This document shows, in pieces, positions 39,658 to 52,864 of a stretch of 64,000 nt of DNA (the stretch's first letter is position 1; every line of letters starts with the position of its first letter). Where the stretch lies: positions 997,933 through 1,061,932 of the forward strand of contig JH720299.1 of NCBI GenBank assembly GCA_000231825.2, read 5' to 3'. Source of the stretch: Tetrahymena elliotti 4EA (Eukaryota; Ciliophora; Oligohymenophorea; Hymenostomatida; Tetrahymenidae). The position numbers were made by a program, and so were the translations under genes. The notes beneath the pieces were generated by a model. It was given only the letters and a program-made list of their open reading frames with translations, ran no database searches and had not been told where the DNA came from.

Positions 39658-41319
39658 TTTCTCTCTTTTTTATTTGATGTTTTTGTATATTTTTTTTAAT
39701 TAATTATTGAATAATTATACTTTGTAAATTGAATAGTTTATTTTTTTCCTTTATCTCCACATTCATAGTAGGAGTAATTATTCAATCAGTAAAAAAAGAG
39801 ATTTTAAGCAATATGAATGGACTTAAGAACAATTAAAACTAAAGTATATTTAAAATTAAAAAAATTTTTATTAATAAAATAATAAAATATTAGATTCTAA
39901 ATAATATATTATAATACTGTTTTTATTACTCAGTCAAGAATTTGCCCTCAATAAAAATAGAATTTTAAAATTAAAAAAATACCAAGTTTAAAAGTTGATT
40001 AGATTTTTTTGTAGCCTTTTATGCTAGTATTATATGTATAAAATTAAGATTCTACAATCTTACTTTTTAAAATATTATTTATCAATCAACTTGTTAACAA
40101 AATCAGCTCATAAAATTTTATCTAAAATATTCTATTTGAAAAGTGATCAAACAATAAATAAAAAGTTTGAATAAATTTTTGTGTTCGATTTTTATTGAGT
40201 AGGAAAAAATAATGCTTTGTAAAAAATTTTGAACGGCGTTATTTACCTGATTAAATTAAGTTATAAAGTTAATTTGCCTTTAGTTATCTAATCAAAGAAT
40301 AGATTACATAAAACCCAAAAAAGAAATCAATCTTTTTTTACGTAATTTAAGGCTGTAAGGTAAAAGTCTAATTCATTTCAATCTAAATTTTACATTTAAT
40401 TTTCAAGCATTTTTGAGTCCATTATTTTTTCATTTTTCTGTTACTTAAACTCAATAAGATAGCTAATAAAGTATAAATGTAAATATTTTTTAGTTAGAGA
40501 TTTAAATGTTTTATTTGAAATACTCTTGTTTTCATATTTTTATTTAAAAAGGTAAATTTAAAATAAATTTAAGAAGTGATATATTTTTAGTAAGCAACTC
40601 ATCAATCAATTGGATTAATTAAAGGTTTAAAAGATTACAAAAAACATTAACAATTAAAATAATAACAAAAATATTATTCGATTTCCAAATAATTTAAAGT
40701 ATTCTAAAATTTTACTCTAAAAAATATTTTAAAACCTTCTTTTTGAATTTATTTTTCCATTTTTTATTCATAATTTTTTAATAAAATAACTCATTAGTAA
40801 TATATTATATTTATTCTAAGAAGAAAATATTAATTGAATTTTTTGCTCATTATTTTTTTTGGATTATATTGCTTTTAAAGTATTTGTATGTAAAGCTATT
40901 AATATTTCAAATATTTTTAAAACACCTTTAGAAAATAATAAAACAGAATAAAATAGAAATAATCGAGACTGAATTAAAAAATTAACTTTTTTAATTTGCA
41001 ATTTATTTAAGTAAAATATTATTTAGGGTATAAAATACAGAAAAAAATTGAGAAACATTAGAACATAATTAATATATAATATTTAAAGAGATAAAATAAT
41101 CAAAATTAATTAAAAATATACAAACTGTATTTCTTTGTTTTCTTCTTTCCAACAACAATTTTTAAAAGATGTTTAACTTTTTTCTTCTTCTCCTTCCTTA
41201 CTCATTTTTTCGGAAATATGAATGAAGTACGAGGGTGGAGTTAGTATGGTATATTAAAATGTTATTTTTATTTGAATGAAAAACACAAAAAATAAACTTA
41301 AATACATAATAGTAATCTA
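39658..41319 (-). other. Duplicated spacer with conserved upstream block
   Basis: No gene. Its left part holds the conserved upstream element (39770-39820), and 39950-40800 matches the spacer at 36330-37130. A block with GAATTAAAAAATTAAC at about 40971 recurs near 45071, 54793 and 56578, each time just 3' (minus strand) of an array copy or relic. Confidence 0.6.
39770..39820 (-). promoter_or_regulatory. Conserved upstream element, copy with start 39657 (diverged)
   Basis: Related to the element at the same distance upstream of four other copies: read on the plus strand, GGAGTAATTATT, then CAGTAA, then TTTTAAGCAATATGAATGG. It is the most diverged of the five, in line with the damaged state of this copy. 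Confidence 0.4.
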
Positions 41320-43559
41320 TCAATTTTAAGAATTAATATATATTGATGATAAGATTCTTTTATCAATAATATCAATATTCTTATTCTGCTAGCATTTTTT
41401 AAAAAACTCATTTATATATTATAACTATAATTCTTTTGATAACAATATTTCATACTGCTCTTTGAAGTGATTGGTATAAGTCTCATCTAATTATTTTAAA
41501 TTTTTAATGTTAGAATTAGTTAATAAAATAAAAATACCTAGCTGGTTAGTCATAATTGTATTTTCTTAGTTTAGCTTTTCTAGGTCCATTCCAACAAACT
41601 ATAATGCAGCAAGCTATTCTTTATTTAACATTATCATAATTGCTTTTTTAATTAGCAAAATGTCTTTATAAAAAACAAAGAAGTCTAAGCTGTCATCTAT
41701 TCTTGATTCAATTTCACTAACTACCTGTTATTTCATTCCTTTTGAATGCAAATAATCTTTTTACTTAAAAAGCCTATTTATTAATTTCATAAAATAATTT
41801 GTTTAAAATATATTTATATATAATTGATAAAAATAACAAATTAAACAATTATTTACACTGGCTTAAATAGAATTTATTCAAGTTTATATTGAATAGATTT
41901 ATCATTCAAGTTCTAAAAGTTCTAATCTATTTTCTGACTAGAATTAAAAATTTTTTTTTTATCATTTTCAGTTTCCATTTAAATTTATTAATCAGGTTTT
42001 TTTATTCTATTTAAACGCATTTGAAACGCTGGTGAACCTTTAAGTGACCTAGTACTGCTAATTGAGTCTTTAGCAAAAAATTAAAGCTATTGCCTTGGAG
42101 ATTTGCCTCTGAATATACTAGGTACTTGTTCAATATCGTTTTCGTTTTGATTTGATTTATTTAAACTTGATATCATTTAAAGCTCCTATTACTTGTCTAA
42201 AGAGGTTTGAATCTTGCTAAATTTACAATCACTTATTTTTAATGATTCGATTAATTACTCTGATTATCTTATTTAAGTTTTCATCTCTTCTTTAACATAA
42301 TCTTATTCTGTATTTTCACCTTAATTTGTGGATTATTGTTATAAGACTCTAAAGCTAGATTTTATCTCCAAGTGTGGCATACAAATATTTTTTTTACTTT
42401 CTTCATCATTTCCCATTTAATCATCTTAATTTAATTACTTTTATTCATTTTGATTGTTAAGATTGGTCACATTATTATGTTCTAAGACATTAAAATATGT
42501 ACCAGAAAAGAAATCCTTCATTAAGATAAAGAATATATCTCTTCTAATAAATTTTTATGCAAGTTTCCTACAGAAAGATCCAAACAATAGTAAGAGGGCC
42601 AGAGTACTATTACAAAGTGCTAAAACTTCTGTAAAAATAGGAAATTGAATGTTAAAATAAGTTACACTTTCATCTAAAGTAAAGAATATTTAACCAATAA
42701 ACATAAGTCCTGCACCATCAATAAGCTATTTTCTACTTATTGATTAACTCGCTACTGCAGATGAAATTGGTGAAGAAAAAGTTTATTCAGATTACACTAT
42801 AAAACCCTATTATATTTTAGATACTTGCTTCATTAACTTGAATTCATTTGAATTAACAGTGTTGATTTAAGTTGCGAGATTTGTCATTTTATATTAACTT
42901 TCTATTTATTAAGAAGTAATATTAAATTAAGATACTTACATTTTTACCATTAATCTATATGGTTCAACAGCAAGAAATTTATCAATCAGCTTTTCTTCTG
43001 CACAATTATTTGGAACAAAAGTTTTGTATTTATCAATATCTTAGCATCTATAGATATACATATTAATATATTTAAAGACTGTTTGATGGTCTTTTAAAAG
43101 TAATTCTGGACTAGGTATTTTACTAAAATCAAAACAGTTAAGACCCTTTAATTCTTTACTTTAACATTTGATTATATCTAAAGGTATTCTTGAATTACCA
43201 GAGCTGTTAGTAGAAATAAAAGTGGCAAGATATACAATATATGTTTAATTTTATTATTCTTATCTTTCACTTAAGTATTTGCCAGTTTAGAGAGAGAAAA
43301 AATCAAAGCCAAACATTTCATTATTAATTTATAGTTATATATCATTAGATACGAATGTTTGTTATCTAAATTTAGGGTCCATTTATCCTGTAAAGTATAG
43401 ATATGATTAATAAGCGAAATAAATGATGGTTAAAACAATAATTGATATTGTTAAAAATGCTCCTGCTACTGTTCTTTTTCTTAGTCTCCTTCTGCTAGCG
43501 TTGAATTAAACAGATTCAGAAAAGATATCAAAATCTTTAAAAAACTCAATAACTTTCAT
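41320..43559 (-). CDS. Two-TM array family protein, copy 5 (701 residues)
   Basis: Exons 43559-41857, 41773-41538 and 41486-41320. It starts KVIEFFKDFDIFSESVQFN. TM1 is GAFLTISIIVLTIIYFAYQ, then YFTGQMDPKFR. Loop cysteines are conserved (IIKCQS, NCFDF, YRCQD, NNCAEE). TM2 is YFNIQFPIFTEVLALCNSTLALLL. The tail contains EVPSIF-like and SSTRSLKGSPAFQ blocks followed by METENDKK. Exon 2 is 236 nt, two codons shorter than the 242 nt of the others. Exon 3 gives NHFKEQYEIL and IDIIDKRILSS. It belongs to the second subgroup, with a 167-nt last exon. All phases agree. Function unknown. Confidence 0.85.
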
Positions 43560-45204
43560 TTTCTTTTTTTTTGAGTAAAATATTTATCTCTACTTTATTT
43601 TTTTAATAAATTAATTATTATATTTATTTACTTTTTTAAAAATTTTATATTTTATCTTTTAATCTTTTTTCACATATTATTTAATCTGGAAGAATTATTA
43701 ACCCAGTAGAAATGTAAAATTCAATTTTAAAAAATATGAGTGGACCTAATAAAAATTTAAAATATATCATTCTTTTATTTTGAAGTTTTAAGTAATAGCA
43801 GAATACAACTCTTAATTTCCAGCTACTTAATATTAGGATAGACAATAGTTCAGTTTAGCATAACAATAAAGTATTTTCATTACCCCATAAAATAAAAATA
43901 AAAATAATTAATAAATTTTAAATAATAAGTATATAATAATACTATTTTTGCTATTATATCAAGACTTTCTACTCAATAAAAATGATTAAAATTAATTATT
44001 AGAGTAATACCAAATGTAAAATTTATTAGATTTTTGATAGTATTGCGTGTTTGTTTTATATATTTAAAATTGAGATATTTAACAGTCTTATGCTTTTTAT
44101 AATATTATTTAGAAATAAATATGTTAGGAAAATGAGTTAAAGAGATGGCTTAAAAGATGATTGATTGTTGCAATCTAAAAAATTTTTCTCGAAAAAAGTT
44201 TGTTAAATTTTTAATTGAGTAAAAAAAAGAATGCTTGACAACAAAAGTTAGACAGTGTTATTTAATGATTTTAATTAATTACCTGATTTTAGTTAGTAAC
44301 TAATTTAATTTCCTAAGAAATACGATTGTTCATTCTCCAATACAATTGAATTAAAGAATAGATTACAGAAAAATAAAAAGGAAGTTAATATTCTTCTATT
44401 TTATGACTTAAAGCTTAAAGTCATATTTTTTATCTAAATCTACCAAGTACATTTAATTTTAAAGCATTTTTAATCCCATAAATTTATTGTTTTGTTTCAT
44501 AAACTCACAAAAAACTAAATAATCATACTCATTACTACTCTTAGTTTGAGATGCAGTGTTTATTTGCTTAAAAAAGTAATCTTTTTTCAATGAATTTCTT
44601 TAAAAATATAAAAAAATAAGATATATTTCAGCATTCTTTTTTCATTTCATATAATTAAATTTTTTTCCATTAAGTAATTCATCAATTACTTGATTAGATT
44701 GGAGAATTGGAGGATTAAAAAACTTCAAAAAACCATAAATAAATAAAATAAAAATTACAAAAGTATTTATCTTTTTCAATTAATTGAAAGTATTAAATGT
44801 TTTTTACTTTAAAAAAATGTAAGTACAACTTGTTGAAATTATTTTTTTCCATTTTTATTCTATTTAAGTTATATTTAAGTTTAGAGTAACTATTTAGTTA
44901 TTTATTTGGTTTATCAAAAGAAATAAATATTTATAAAACACTCTTCATTAATAATTTATTTCAATTTAAATATTTTTAAAGTATTTTAAAATCAAACTAT
45001 TCATATTACAAATATTTTTACAAAATCTTTAGAAGACAATAAAACTCAAAAAAATAACAAAATTTAGTGGCTGAATTAAAAAATTAACTTTTTTAAATTA
45101 AAAAATATTCCTTCATAACAAAAAGTCTATTTTTAGATTATAAAATTTAAACAATAATAATTTCACAAATTAATTAACAAAAAAAGACAATATTCTTCAT
45201 ACAA
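43560..45204 (-). other. Spacer with upstream element and duplicated blocks
   Basis: No coding frame. It contains the conserved upstream element at 43687-43747, a block at about 44040-44150 shared with 53941-54020, 55741-55815 and 63876-63960, and a GAATTAAAAAATTAAC block near 45071. Confidence 0.6.
43687..43747 (-). promoter_or_regulatory. Conserved upstream element, copy with start 43559
   Basis: Read on the plus strand: GGAAGAATTATTAACCCAGTA, then AAATATGAGTGGACC. It lies about 130-190 bp 5' of the start codon. The same order of blocks occurs before the starts at 48372, 52542 and 63408, while the DNA around it is less conserved. A promoter or 5' UTR role is inference from position and conservation. 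Confidence 0.45.
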
Positions 45205-45545
45205 ATTTCCAAATTTTTTGATATTATTAACTTCTTTTTAAAAATTCATCTTTCAAATGATTGATATTCTTTTCTTTTATTTAAGAAAATAATTTTATTT
45301 TATTCATTTAGTTCTTCATTATTCATTATGACATTTTAATTGTTTTACTAAAAAGCTTCTTTTTGCAAATAAAATTGTAGCATGTTTTTCTTTGTTTAAT
45401 AAAATCACAATTACTTTTTTTATGAATAAAATCTCTAAATAAAATAAAAAAATTTAATTATTTATCAATTTTATTTTCATTTATTGCTCTGATCATTTTG
45501 ATTATAAAAATTCATATCAATTAAATATCTTAAAATTTTAAATAA
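45205..45545 (-). pseudogene. Deep relic of array exons 2 and 3
   Basis: In order on the plus strand one can match the exon 3 pieces (CTTTTTAAAAATTCAT and TTCAAATGATTGA), then the exon 2 pieces (TAGCATGTTTTTCTTTGTTTAA for the KEQ-AALQ region, then the AAAATCACAATTACTTTTTTTAT part coding KKAIMI). These are spaced roughly as in intact copies but with many substitutions and indels. Exon 1 is not recognisable. Confidence 0.6.
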
Positions 45546-45945
45546 AATTAAATTTAAAAATAAATATTTTCATAATCAACTATAAAGTTAGAAAAAAATT
45601 TATGAGCAAATTTTAATTTGTTGTTTATGAAATGATTAAGAGGTTGCAAATTAAATGAATGTCTCAAATTATATTGGCTAAAAGAATTAAAAGATTTAAG
45701 CTTTTAATAATCTTGATAATCTGATTTAACTTCTTCCTTTATTACTTTAAAATGGTGGAGTAGGTTATCTTGGTTTTAACTCAGGGGTAGGATTGGTTAA
45801 CTGGGTAGGTATAAAAATGTTGAAAAGAATATGGTTTATATTTTATTTAGTATAAAATAAAAATAAATACATAAAGAAAAAGTTTTTAAATTTGAATGAA
45901 TTATTTTTTTCTTTTAAGTACATGTAAAATATTACTGGCAAATAG

Positions 45946-46113
45946 ATAAAAGGTCTCTTATCCTATTGTTATCCAGTGCATTCAACCTTCAGCTAAGCAA
46001 ATTAGTTTTGTCTTAGACTTACTTCAAACTATTAAAATTCAGCCCTTCATTAAATCTACCAGCCCTTTTAAGAACAACAAATAAAAAAAACTTGAAACTA
46101 TGATCTTAAAATA
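45946..46113 (+). other. Coding-like island unrelated to the array
   Basis: A stretch of higher GC than the surrounding spacer. In one plus frame it reads PIVIQCIQPSAKQISFVLDL and continues LLQTIKIQPFIKSTSPF, with an even residue mix. It has no start, domain or homolog that I recognise and abuts the stop of the next array gene. It may be a fragment of another gene. Confidence 0.35.
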
Positions 46114-48372
46114 TCAATTTTAAGAATTAATTTATATTGATGACAAGATTCTTTTATCAATAATATCAATATTCCTATTCAACTAGCATTTTTTAAAAAA
46201 CTCATTTATATATTATAACTATAATTCTTTTGATTGCAAAATTTCATACTATTCTTTGAAGTGGTTGGATTAAGTTTCCTCTAAATATTTTTAATTTTGT
46301 TTAATGTTAGAATAATTAATAATTTAAAAATACCTGATTAGTTATTTATGATTGTATTTTCTTAGTTTAGTTTTAGTGTTTCTATATCCATACCAACAAA
46401 CTATAATGCAGCAAGCTATTCTTTATTTAACATAATCATAATTGCTTTTTTAATTAGCAAGATATCTTTATAAAAGACAAAGAAGTCTAAACTATCATCT
46501 ATTCGTTATTCAATTTCATTAATTGTCTATTATTTCATTCCTTTTGATTGTAAATAATCTTTTTTCTTAAAAAGTCTATTTATTTTATTTAATAAAATAA
46601 TTATCCATAAATTTATATTTTTAAATTGAATAAAGAAAAGCAACAAACTCAACAATTATTTACACTGACTTAAAAAGAATTTATTCAAGTTTATATTGTA
46701 GAGATTTGTCATTCAAGTTGTTAAAATTTTAATCTATTTTCTGACTAGAATTTTAAATATTTTTTTTATCATTTTCAGTTTCTATTGAAATTTATTAGTC
46801 ACGTCTTTTTATTCTATTATTGCGTTTTTGAAACTCTGGCTAGCTTTTAAGTGACCTACTAAAACTACTACTGCTTTAATTATTTGGAAAAAGTTACAAT
46901 TATTACTTTGGAGATTTGTTACTTAATAAGCTAGGGACTAACTCTAAATCATTTTCATTTTGGCCATATTTATTTAAATTTGATATTATTGATAATTCCT
47001 ATTGCTTATTTAAGTTAGTTTGAATCTTACTTAATTTACTATCACCTATTCTTAATGATTCAATTAATTCTTCTTACTATCTTATTTAAGCTTTTATATC
47101 TTCTTTAACATAATCTTATTCTGTGTTTTCACTTTATTTTGTGTATTATTATTATAACACTTTAATGCTAGATTTAACTTCCAAATGTGGCATAAAAATA
47201 ATTTTTTTACTTTCTTCATCAGATACTACTTAATCTTCTTAATTTATTTACTTTTATTTAGTTTGATTGTTAAGATTCGTCATTTTATTAAGTTCTAAGA
47301 TATTAAAATAGGTACCTGAATAGAAATCCTTCATTAAAATAAAAAATATATCTCTTCTAATAAATTTTTATGCAAGCTTCCTACAAAAAGATCCAAGGAG
47401 TAATAAGAGTGTTAAAGTACTATTACAAAGTGCTAATACCTCTGTAAAAATAGGAAATTGAATGTTAAAATAAGTTACGCTTTCGTCTAACATAAAGTAT
47501 ATTTATCCTAGAAACATATAACCCGTTCCTTCAATAAGTTATTATCTGCTAATTGATTAACTAGTAACTGAAGATGAAATAGGTGAAGAAAATTTTAATT
47601 CGGATTAAACTATAAAACCAGATTATATCTTAGATATTTGCTTCTATAGCTTGAATTGACTTGTAAAAACAGTGTTGATTTAACTGAGTAAATTTGTAAA
47701 TTTATATTAGCTTTCTATCATTTCAGAAGTCACATTAAATTAAGAAACTTACATACGTACCATTAATTTATATGGTTCTGAAGAAAGAAATTTATCAATT
47801 AACTTTTCTTCTGCACAATTATTTGGAACAAAAGATTTGTATTTATCAATATCTTAGCATCTGTATGTGTACAAATCAATAAAAGAAAATATTGTTTGAC
47901 GGTCTTTTAAAAATAGTTATTGATGAGGTAATTTACTAAAATCAAAACAGTTCATACCTTTTAATTCTTCACTCTAACATTTTATTATATCTAAAGGTAT
48001 TCTTGAACTGTTAGAGCCATTAACAGAAACAAAAAAGGCAACATATACTATATATGTTTTATTTTATTATTCTTATCTTTAGCTTAAATATTAGCCTGAT
48101 TAGAGAGAGAAGAAATCAAATCCAAATATTTCATTATTAATTTATAGTTATATATCATTAGAAACGAATGTTTGTTATCTAAATTTAGGATCCATTTATC
48201 CACTAAAGTATAGATATGATTAATATATGAAATAGATGATAGTTGAAACTAAAATGGAAATTGTTAAAAATGCTCCTGCTACAGTTCTTTTTCTTAGTCT
48301 CCTTCTGCTATCATTAAATTAAACAGATTCAGAAAAGAGATCAAAATCTTTAAAAAATTCAATAACTTTCAT
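46114..48372 (-). CDS. Two-TM array family protein, copy 6 (705 residues)
   Basis: Exons 48372-46664, 46575-46334 and 46280-46114; read through completely without an internal TGA. It starts KVIEFFKDFDLFSESVQFN. TM1 is about residues 31-52 (GAFLTISILVSTIIYFIYQ), then YFSGQMDPKFR. Loop cysteines lie in IIKCQS, NCFDF, YRCQD and NNCAEE. TM2 is YFNIQFPIFTEVLALCNSTLTLLL, then basic residues with DIFFILMKDF. The cytosolic tail has a Gln run (TAA codons), a SSSSFSRSLKS stretch and ISIETENDKK. Exons 2-3 carry the conserved KKAIMIMLNKEQ and NHFKE-type C-terminal part. This copy serves as the reference for the second subgroup. Function unknown. Confidence 0.87.
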
Positions 48373-49447
48373 TTTCTTATTTTTGTGCAAAATATTTATC
48401 TCTACTTCGTTTGTTAGTTTTTTGAAAAATTAATTATTACTTTTATATATTATTTTCAAGTAATTAGTTTATCTTTTTATGAGCATAATATTTATTGAGG
48501 AAGAATTATTTATGAACCCAGTAAGAATCAATTTTTAATTATGTGAGTGGAAACAATAAATATTTAAGCTAAAAATATAATTAAAAATTGATCATTCTTT
48601 AATTTTTGTGTTTTAAGTAACAGAAAATCATTGATTCCCTACTTCTTAATATAATGAAAAATAATAATTCAGATTAAAATCAATAATAATTACTCTCTAA
48701 TAACATAAAATCAAAAAGCATTCAACTTTAGATGAGTAACAACAATACTATCTTTGATCTACCAATCCTTTAGCCTAGTTTAATAATAAAAAAGTAATGA
48801 AAATTAACTCTTTCTATGTAAATATTGTTCATCAAGATTTAATTTTTTTATCAAATAACTTGTATTTTTGATAAAAAACCAAATGAAAACTTTAAACTAA
48901 AAAACTAAATATTTGATTTAATTTTTTTAGCTTAATTTTTTATTGAAATGAAATCTTTTATTATTTTTTTTTAAACTAAATTTTTGTATTATAATTAAAA
49001 TAAACTAAAAATATTTATATTTGCTTTATATTAACTCAATCGAGAAGATATTTAAAATACAGTCCACTCTATCTGTTTTAATATTACATTAAACAATATT
49101 ACAAAAAATATCTTAATCCACATAACATTATTTGAAATTAAGTAGTGGTCTTCAATTGTTTAATTTATTATTAAAAATTGAATAATATAAATTATTTTTC
49201 TTTCTTTTTTTGAATTTCGAGCAAAAAATTTGTAAAAGATGTTTTGCATTTTTTATTTGTATTGGATTCAAGTATTTAAAAAAAAATCTTTTTAATTTAT
49301 CAAATTTTATTTCTAACTAAATATAGTATCTTTTATTAAATAATTAGTTATTGATAAAAAATAATCTAATCATTTTTAAAATATTAATAGTTCAATTATT
49401 TGAATAAACAACACAAAAAATATACTTGAAAATATTATCTTAATCTA
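48373..49447 (-). other. Spacer with upstream element
   Basis: AT-rich; contains the conserved element at 48500-48550 and otherwise nothing recognised. Confidence 0.4.
48500..48550 (-). promoter_or_regulatory. Conserved upstream element, copy with start 48372
   Basis: Plus-strand reading: GGAAGAATTATTTATGAACCC, AGTAAGAATC, then TATGTGAGTGG. It is about 130-180 bp 5' of the ATG, as in the other copies. Confidence 0.45.
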
Positions 49448-49678
49448 TCAATTTTATGAGTTAATTTATATTGATGATAAGATTCTTTAATCAATAATAT
49501 CAATATTTGTATTCTTGCATTTTTAAAAAAACTCATTTATATACTATATCTATAATTCTTTTGATTGCAATATTTCATACTCTCTTTAAAGTGGTTGACA
49601 TAAGTTTCCTCTAAATATTTTAAATTATGTTTAAGATTAATATTTATAAATAAGATAAAAATACCGTGTTAACTTTAG
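49448..49678 (-). pseudogene. Orphan last exon of a two-TM array gene
   Basis: Matches exon 3 (TGA at 49450-49448), part of intron 2 and the first bases of exon 2. Exon 3 has small deletions: the bases for the Cys-Gln-Gln block are missing. Homology stops at about 49678, where CTTTAGGGTGGCCCAAAC begins. Everything upstream in the gene is gone. Confidence 0.8.
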
Positions 49679-50295
49679 GGTGGCCCAAACAAAATGTGTA
49701 GAATGAAAAGTTTTTAGAATGTGTAATAAGAAATTTTTACTTGAAAAAAGAGTATTCTTTTTGTGTGATAGATAATTTTATTACGCAAAGACCCAACCAA
49801 ATATATGTTTTAACACAAATTTATTTTTTTAATATCACTAAGCAAAATAAGAAATTTTTATTTATAATTAGAAATAATTTTTATTAATCATATTATGACT
49901 AAATGCTTACCTATTAGAGGTTACTCAAAAATTAATGCAGAAATTTTGTGGAGTGAGTTAAGTCAATCTTATTAGTAAAAAAATTTTTTATTTTTTATTT
50001 TATGAATTAATCTTCCGATTCTAAATTAAAATCAGCTCATAGATTTTTTATCAAATTTTATTTCTCCTTAAAAATATGTTTTTGAAGAGTGAATTATTGA
50101 TGAAGGACATAAAAACAGTGTTATCATTTAATGAATTTACCTGATTTAAATCAAAAAAAATATCAAAATACTAACTAAATTTATTTAGTAAAAAGAAATT
50201 AATAAAGAATTATTATTTTGTAAAATTATTAAAGGCTAAATTATTTGAATTAACAACAACAAAAAAATAGACTTTGAAATTACAATCTTAATATA
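49679..50295. other. Foreign-looking spacer starting at an array breakpoint
   Basis: Begins with GGGTGGCCCAAACAAAATG right at a TA where array homology ends. This start resembles termini of Tc1/mariner-type elements, but no matching inverted copy or transposase was found in the spacer. The rest is AT-rich without coding frames. Confidence 0.3.
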
Positions 50296-52542
50296 TCAGT
50301 TTTGAGGGTTAATTTATATTGATGATAAGATTCTTTTATCAATAATATCAATATCCATATTCTAGTAGCATTTTTTAAAAAACTCATTTATATATTATAA
50401 CTATAATTCTTTTGATTACAATATCTCATACTGTTCTTTGAAGTGATTAACATAAGTCTCCTCTAATTATATTAAATTTAGTTTAATGTTTGAATCAACT
50501 AATAAAATAAAAATACCTTGTTAGCTAGTCATGATTGTATTTTCTTAGTTTAGCTTTAGTGCATTTAAATCCATGCCAACAAATTGTAATGCAGCAAGCT
50601 ATTCTTTGTTTAGAATAATCATAATTGCTTTTTTAATAAGTAAGATATCTTTATAAAAGACAAAGAAGTCTAAGCTGTCATCTATTCGTTATTCAATTTC
50701 ATCAACAGCTGATTATTTGATTCCTTTAGAATGCAAATAATCTTTTTTCTGAAAAAGCCTATTTATTAAATTTAATAAAATGATTAATTGACAAAATTTA
50801 GATTAAATAAAGAAAATGACAAATCAAATGATGATTTACGTTGGTTTAAAAAGAATTTATTCAAGTTTATTCTGAATAGATTTTTCATTCAAGCTCTAAA
50901 AATTCTAATCTATTTTATGACTAATATTTTAAATATTTTTTTAATCATTTTCAGTTTCAATCTAAATTTATTAATCTGGTCTTTTTCTTCGATTAAAGCT
51001 TTTTGCAAACACTGGTGAACCTTTAAATGACCCACAACTACCGCTTAAGTCTTTTGCAAAAATTTAAAACTATGACTTTGGAGATTTGCTTTTAAATGTG
51101 TTAGGTGATTATTCAATTTCATTTTCTTTTGGACTTGATGAATTTAAACTTGATGTCATTTAAAATTCCTATTGCTTGCTTAAAGAATTTTGAATCTTGT
51201 TGAATTTAATATCATTTAATCTTAATGATTTAACTAATTCTTCTGATTATCTTAATTAAGTCACCTCTTCTTTAACATAATCTTATTCTGTATTTTCACA
51301 TTAATTTGTGTTTTATTATTATAAAACTTTAATGCTAGATTTAACATCTAAATGTGGCATAAAAATATTTTTTTTACTTTCTTCATCATTTCCCATTTAA
51401 TCATCTTAATTTTATTACTTTAATTCATTTTCATTATTAAGACTGGTAATAATATTATTATATGCTAAGATATTAAAATATGTACCTGAAAAGAAATCTT
51501 TCATTACGATAAAGAACATATCTCTTCTAATAAATTTTTATGCAAGCTTCCTACAAAAAGATCCAAGAAGTAATAAAAGTGCCAAAGTACTATTACAAAG
51601 TGATAAAACCTCAGTAAAAATAGGAAATTGTATGTTAAAATAAGTTACGCTTTCATCTAACATAAAGTATATTTAGCCAGTAAACATAAAACCTGTTGCA
51701 TCAATAAACTATTTTCTACTTAATGATTAGCTAGTTACTGTAGATGATATTGGTGAAGAAAATGTTTATTCAGATTACACAACAAGGCCTGATTATATCT
51801 TAGATACTTATTTCTATAGCTTGAATTGGCTTGAAAAAATAGTGTTCATTTAACTTAGTAAGTTTGTAAATTTATATTGACTTTCTATCTATTAAGAAGT
51901 AATATTAAATTAAGATACTTACATTCTTACAATTAATTTATATGGTTCAACAGCAAGGAACTTATCAATTAACTTTTCTTCTGCACAATTATTTGGAGCA
52001 AAAGGTTTGTAATTGTCAATATCTTAGCATCTATATGTGAATAAATCAATATAAGAAAAGATTGTTTGACGGTCTTTTAAAGTTAGCTCTTGATGAGGTA
52101 ATTTACTAAAATCAAAACAGTACATACCTTTTAATTCTTCACTTTAACATTTTATTATATCTAAAGGTGTTCTTGAACTTTTAGAGCCATTAATAGAGAC
52201 ATAAAAGCCAACATATACAATATATGTTTTATTTTATTATTCTTGTCTTTGGCTTAAGTATTAGCCTGATCCGAGAGAGAAATAATCAAACCCAAACATT
52301 TCATTATGAATTTGTAGTGACACATCTTTAGAGACAAATGATTGTTATCTAAATTTAGGATCCATTTATCCTGTAAAGTAGAGATATGATTAATATATGA
52401 AATAGATGATAGTTAAAATAATAATGGATATTGTTAAAAATGCTCCTGCCAAAGTTCTTTTTCTTAGTCTCCTTCTACTAGCGTTGAATTAAACAGATTC
52501 AGAAAAGATATCAAAATCTTTAAAACATTCAATTACTTTCAT
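50296..52542 (-). CDS. Two-TM array family protein, copy 7 (703 residues)
   Basis: Exons 52542-50840, 50758-50517 and 50462-50296. The start is KVIECFKDFDIFSESVQFN, with Cys replacing a Phe at residue 6. TM1, the YFTGQMDPKFR segment, the four loop cysteines and TM2 follow the family. The loop has a Gly-rich spacing change and the tail is shortened around the Ser-rich stretch (LSGSCGSFKGSPVF). Tail blocks IETENDQKN and LNEKSIQNKLEQILFK lead to exon 2 (KKAIMIILNKEQLAALQ) and exon 3. Exon phases are consistent and no TGA was found in the tail when read through. Function unknown. Confidence 0.84.
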
Positions 52543-52668
52543 TTTCTTTTTTTTGTCTGAAATATTAATCTCTACTTTATTATTTGAATTAATTATTTAT
52601 TATATTTTTTCACTTTTTTAATCATTTAATAGTTGATTTTATAATCTTTCTAGCCTATTTGTTATCCA

Positions 52669-52716
52669 GGAAGAATTATTATCCCAGTAACAATCTGTTT
52701 TAAACAATATGAGTGG
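52669..52716 (-). promoter_or_regulatory. Conserved upstream element, copy with start 52542
   Basis: Plus-strand reading: GGAAGAATTATTATCCCAGTA, ACAATC, then TTAAACAATATGAGTGG. It is nearly identical to the element before the start at 63408. Confidence 0.5.
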
Positions 52717-52864
52717 ATCTATTAAATAATTAAAATATATAATCTTTTATTTTGAAATTTTACATAACAGTAGAATACATCCCTAGATTTCCAACTATTT
52801 ATTTTTAGAAGAGAATGTTTGGGCTTAAAATAAAAATCTATTGTACATATAATTAAAAAATATT

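Noticed and set aside
42454..42648. Plus-strand frames recurring at 38564, 42454 and 59918 with similar protein sequence
   Set aside because: They are antisense readings of the conserved TM2 and following region of the array genes; similarity among them only reflects the gene family.
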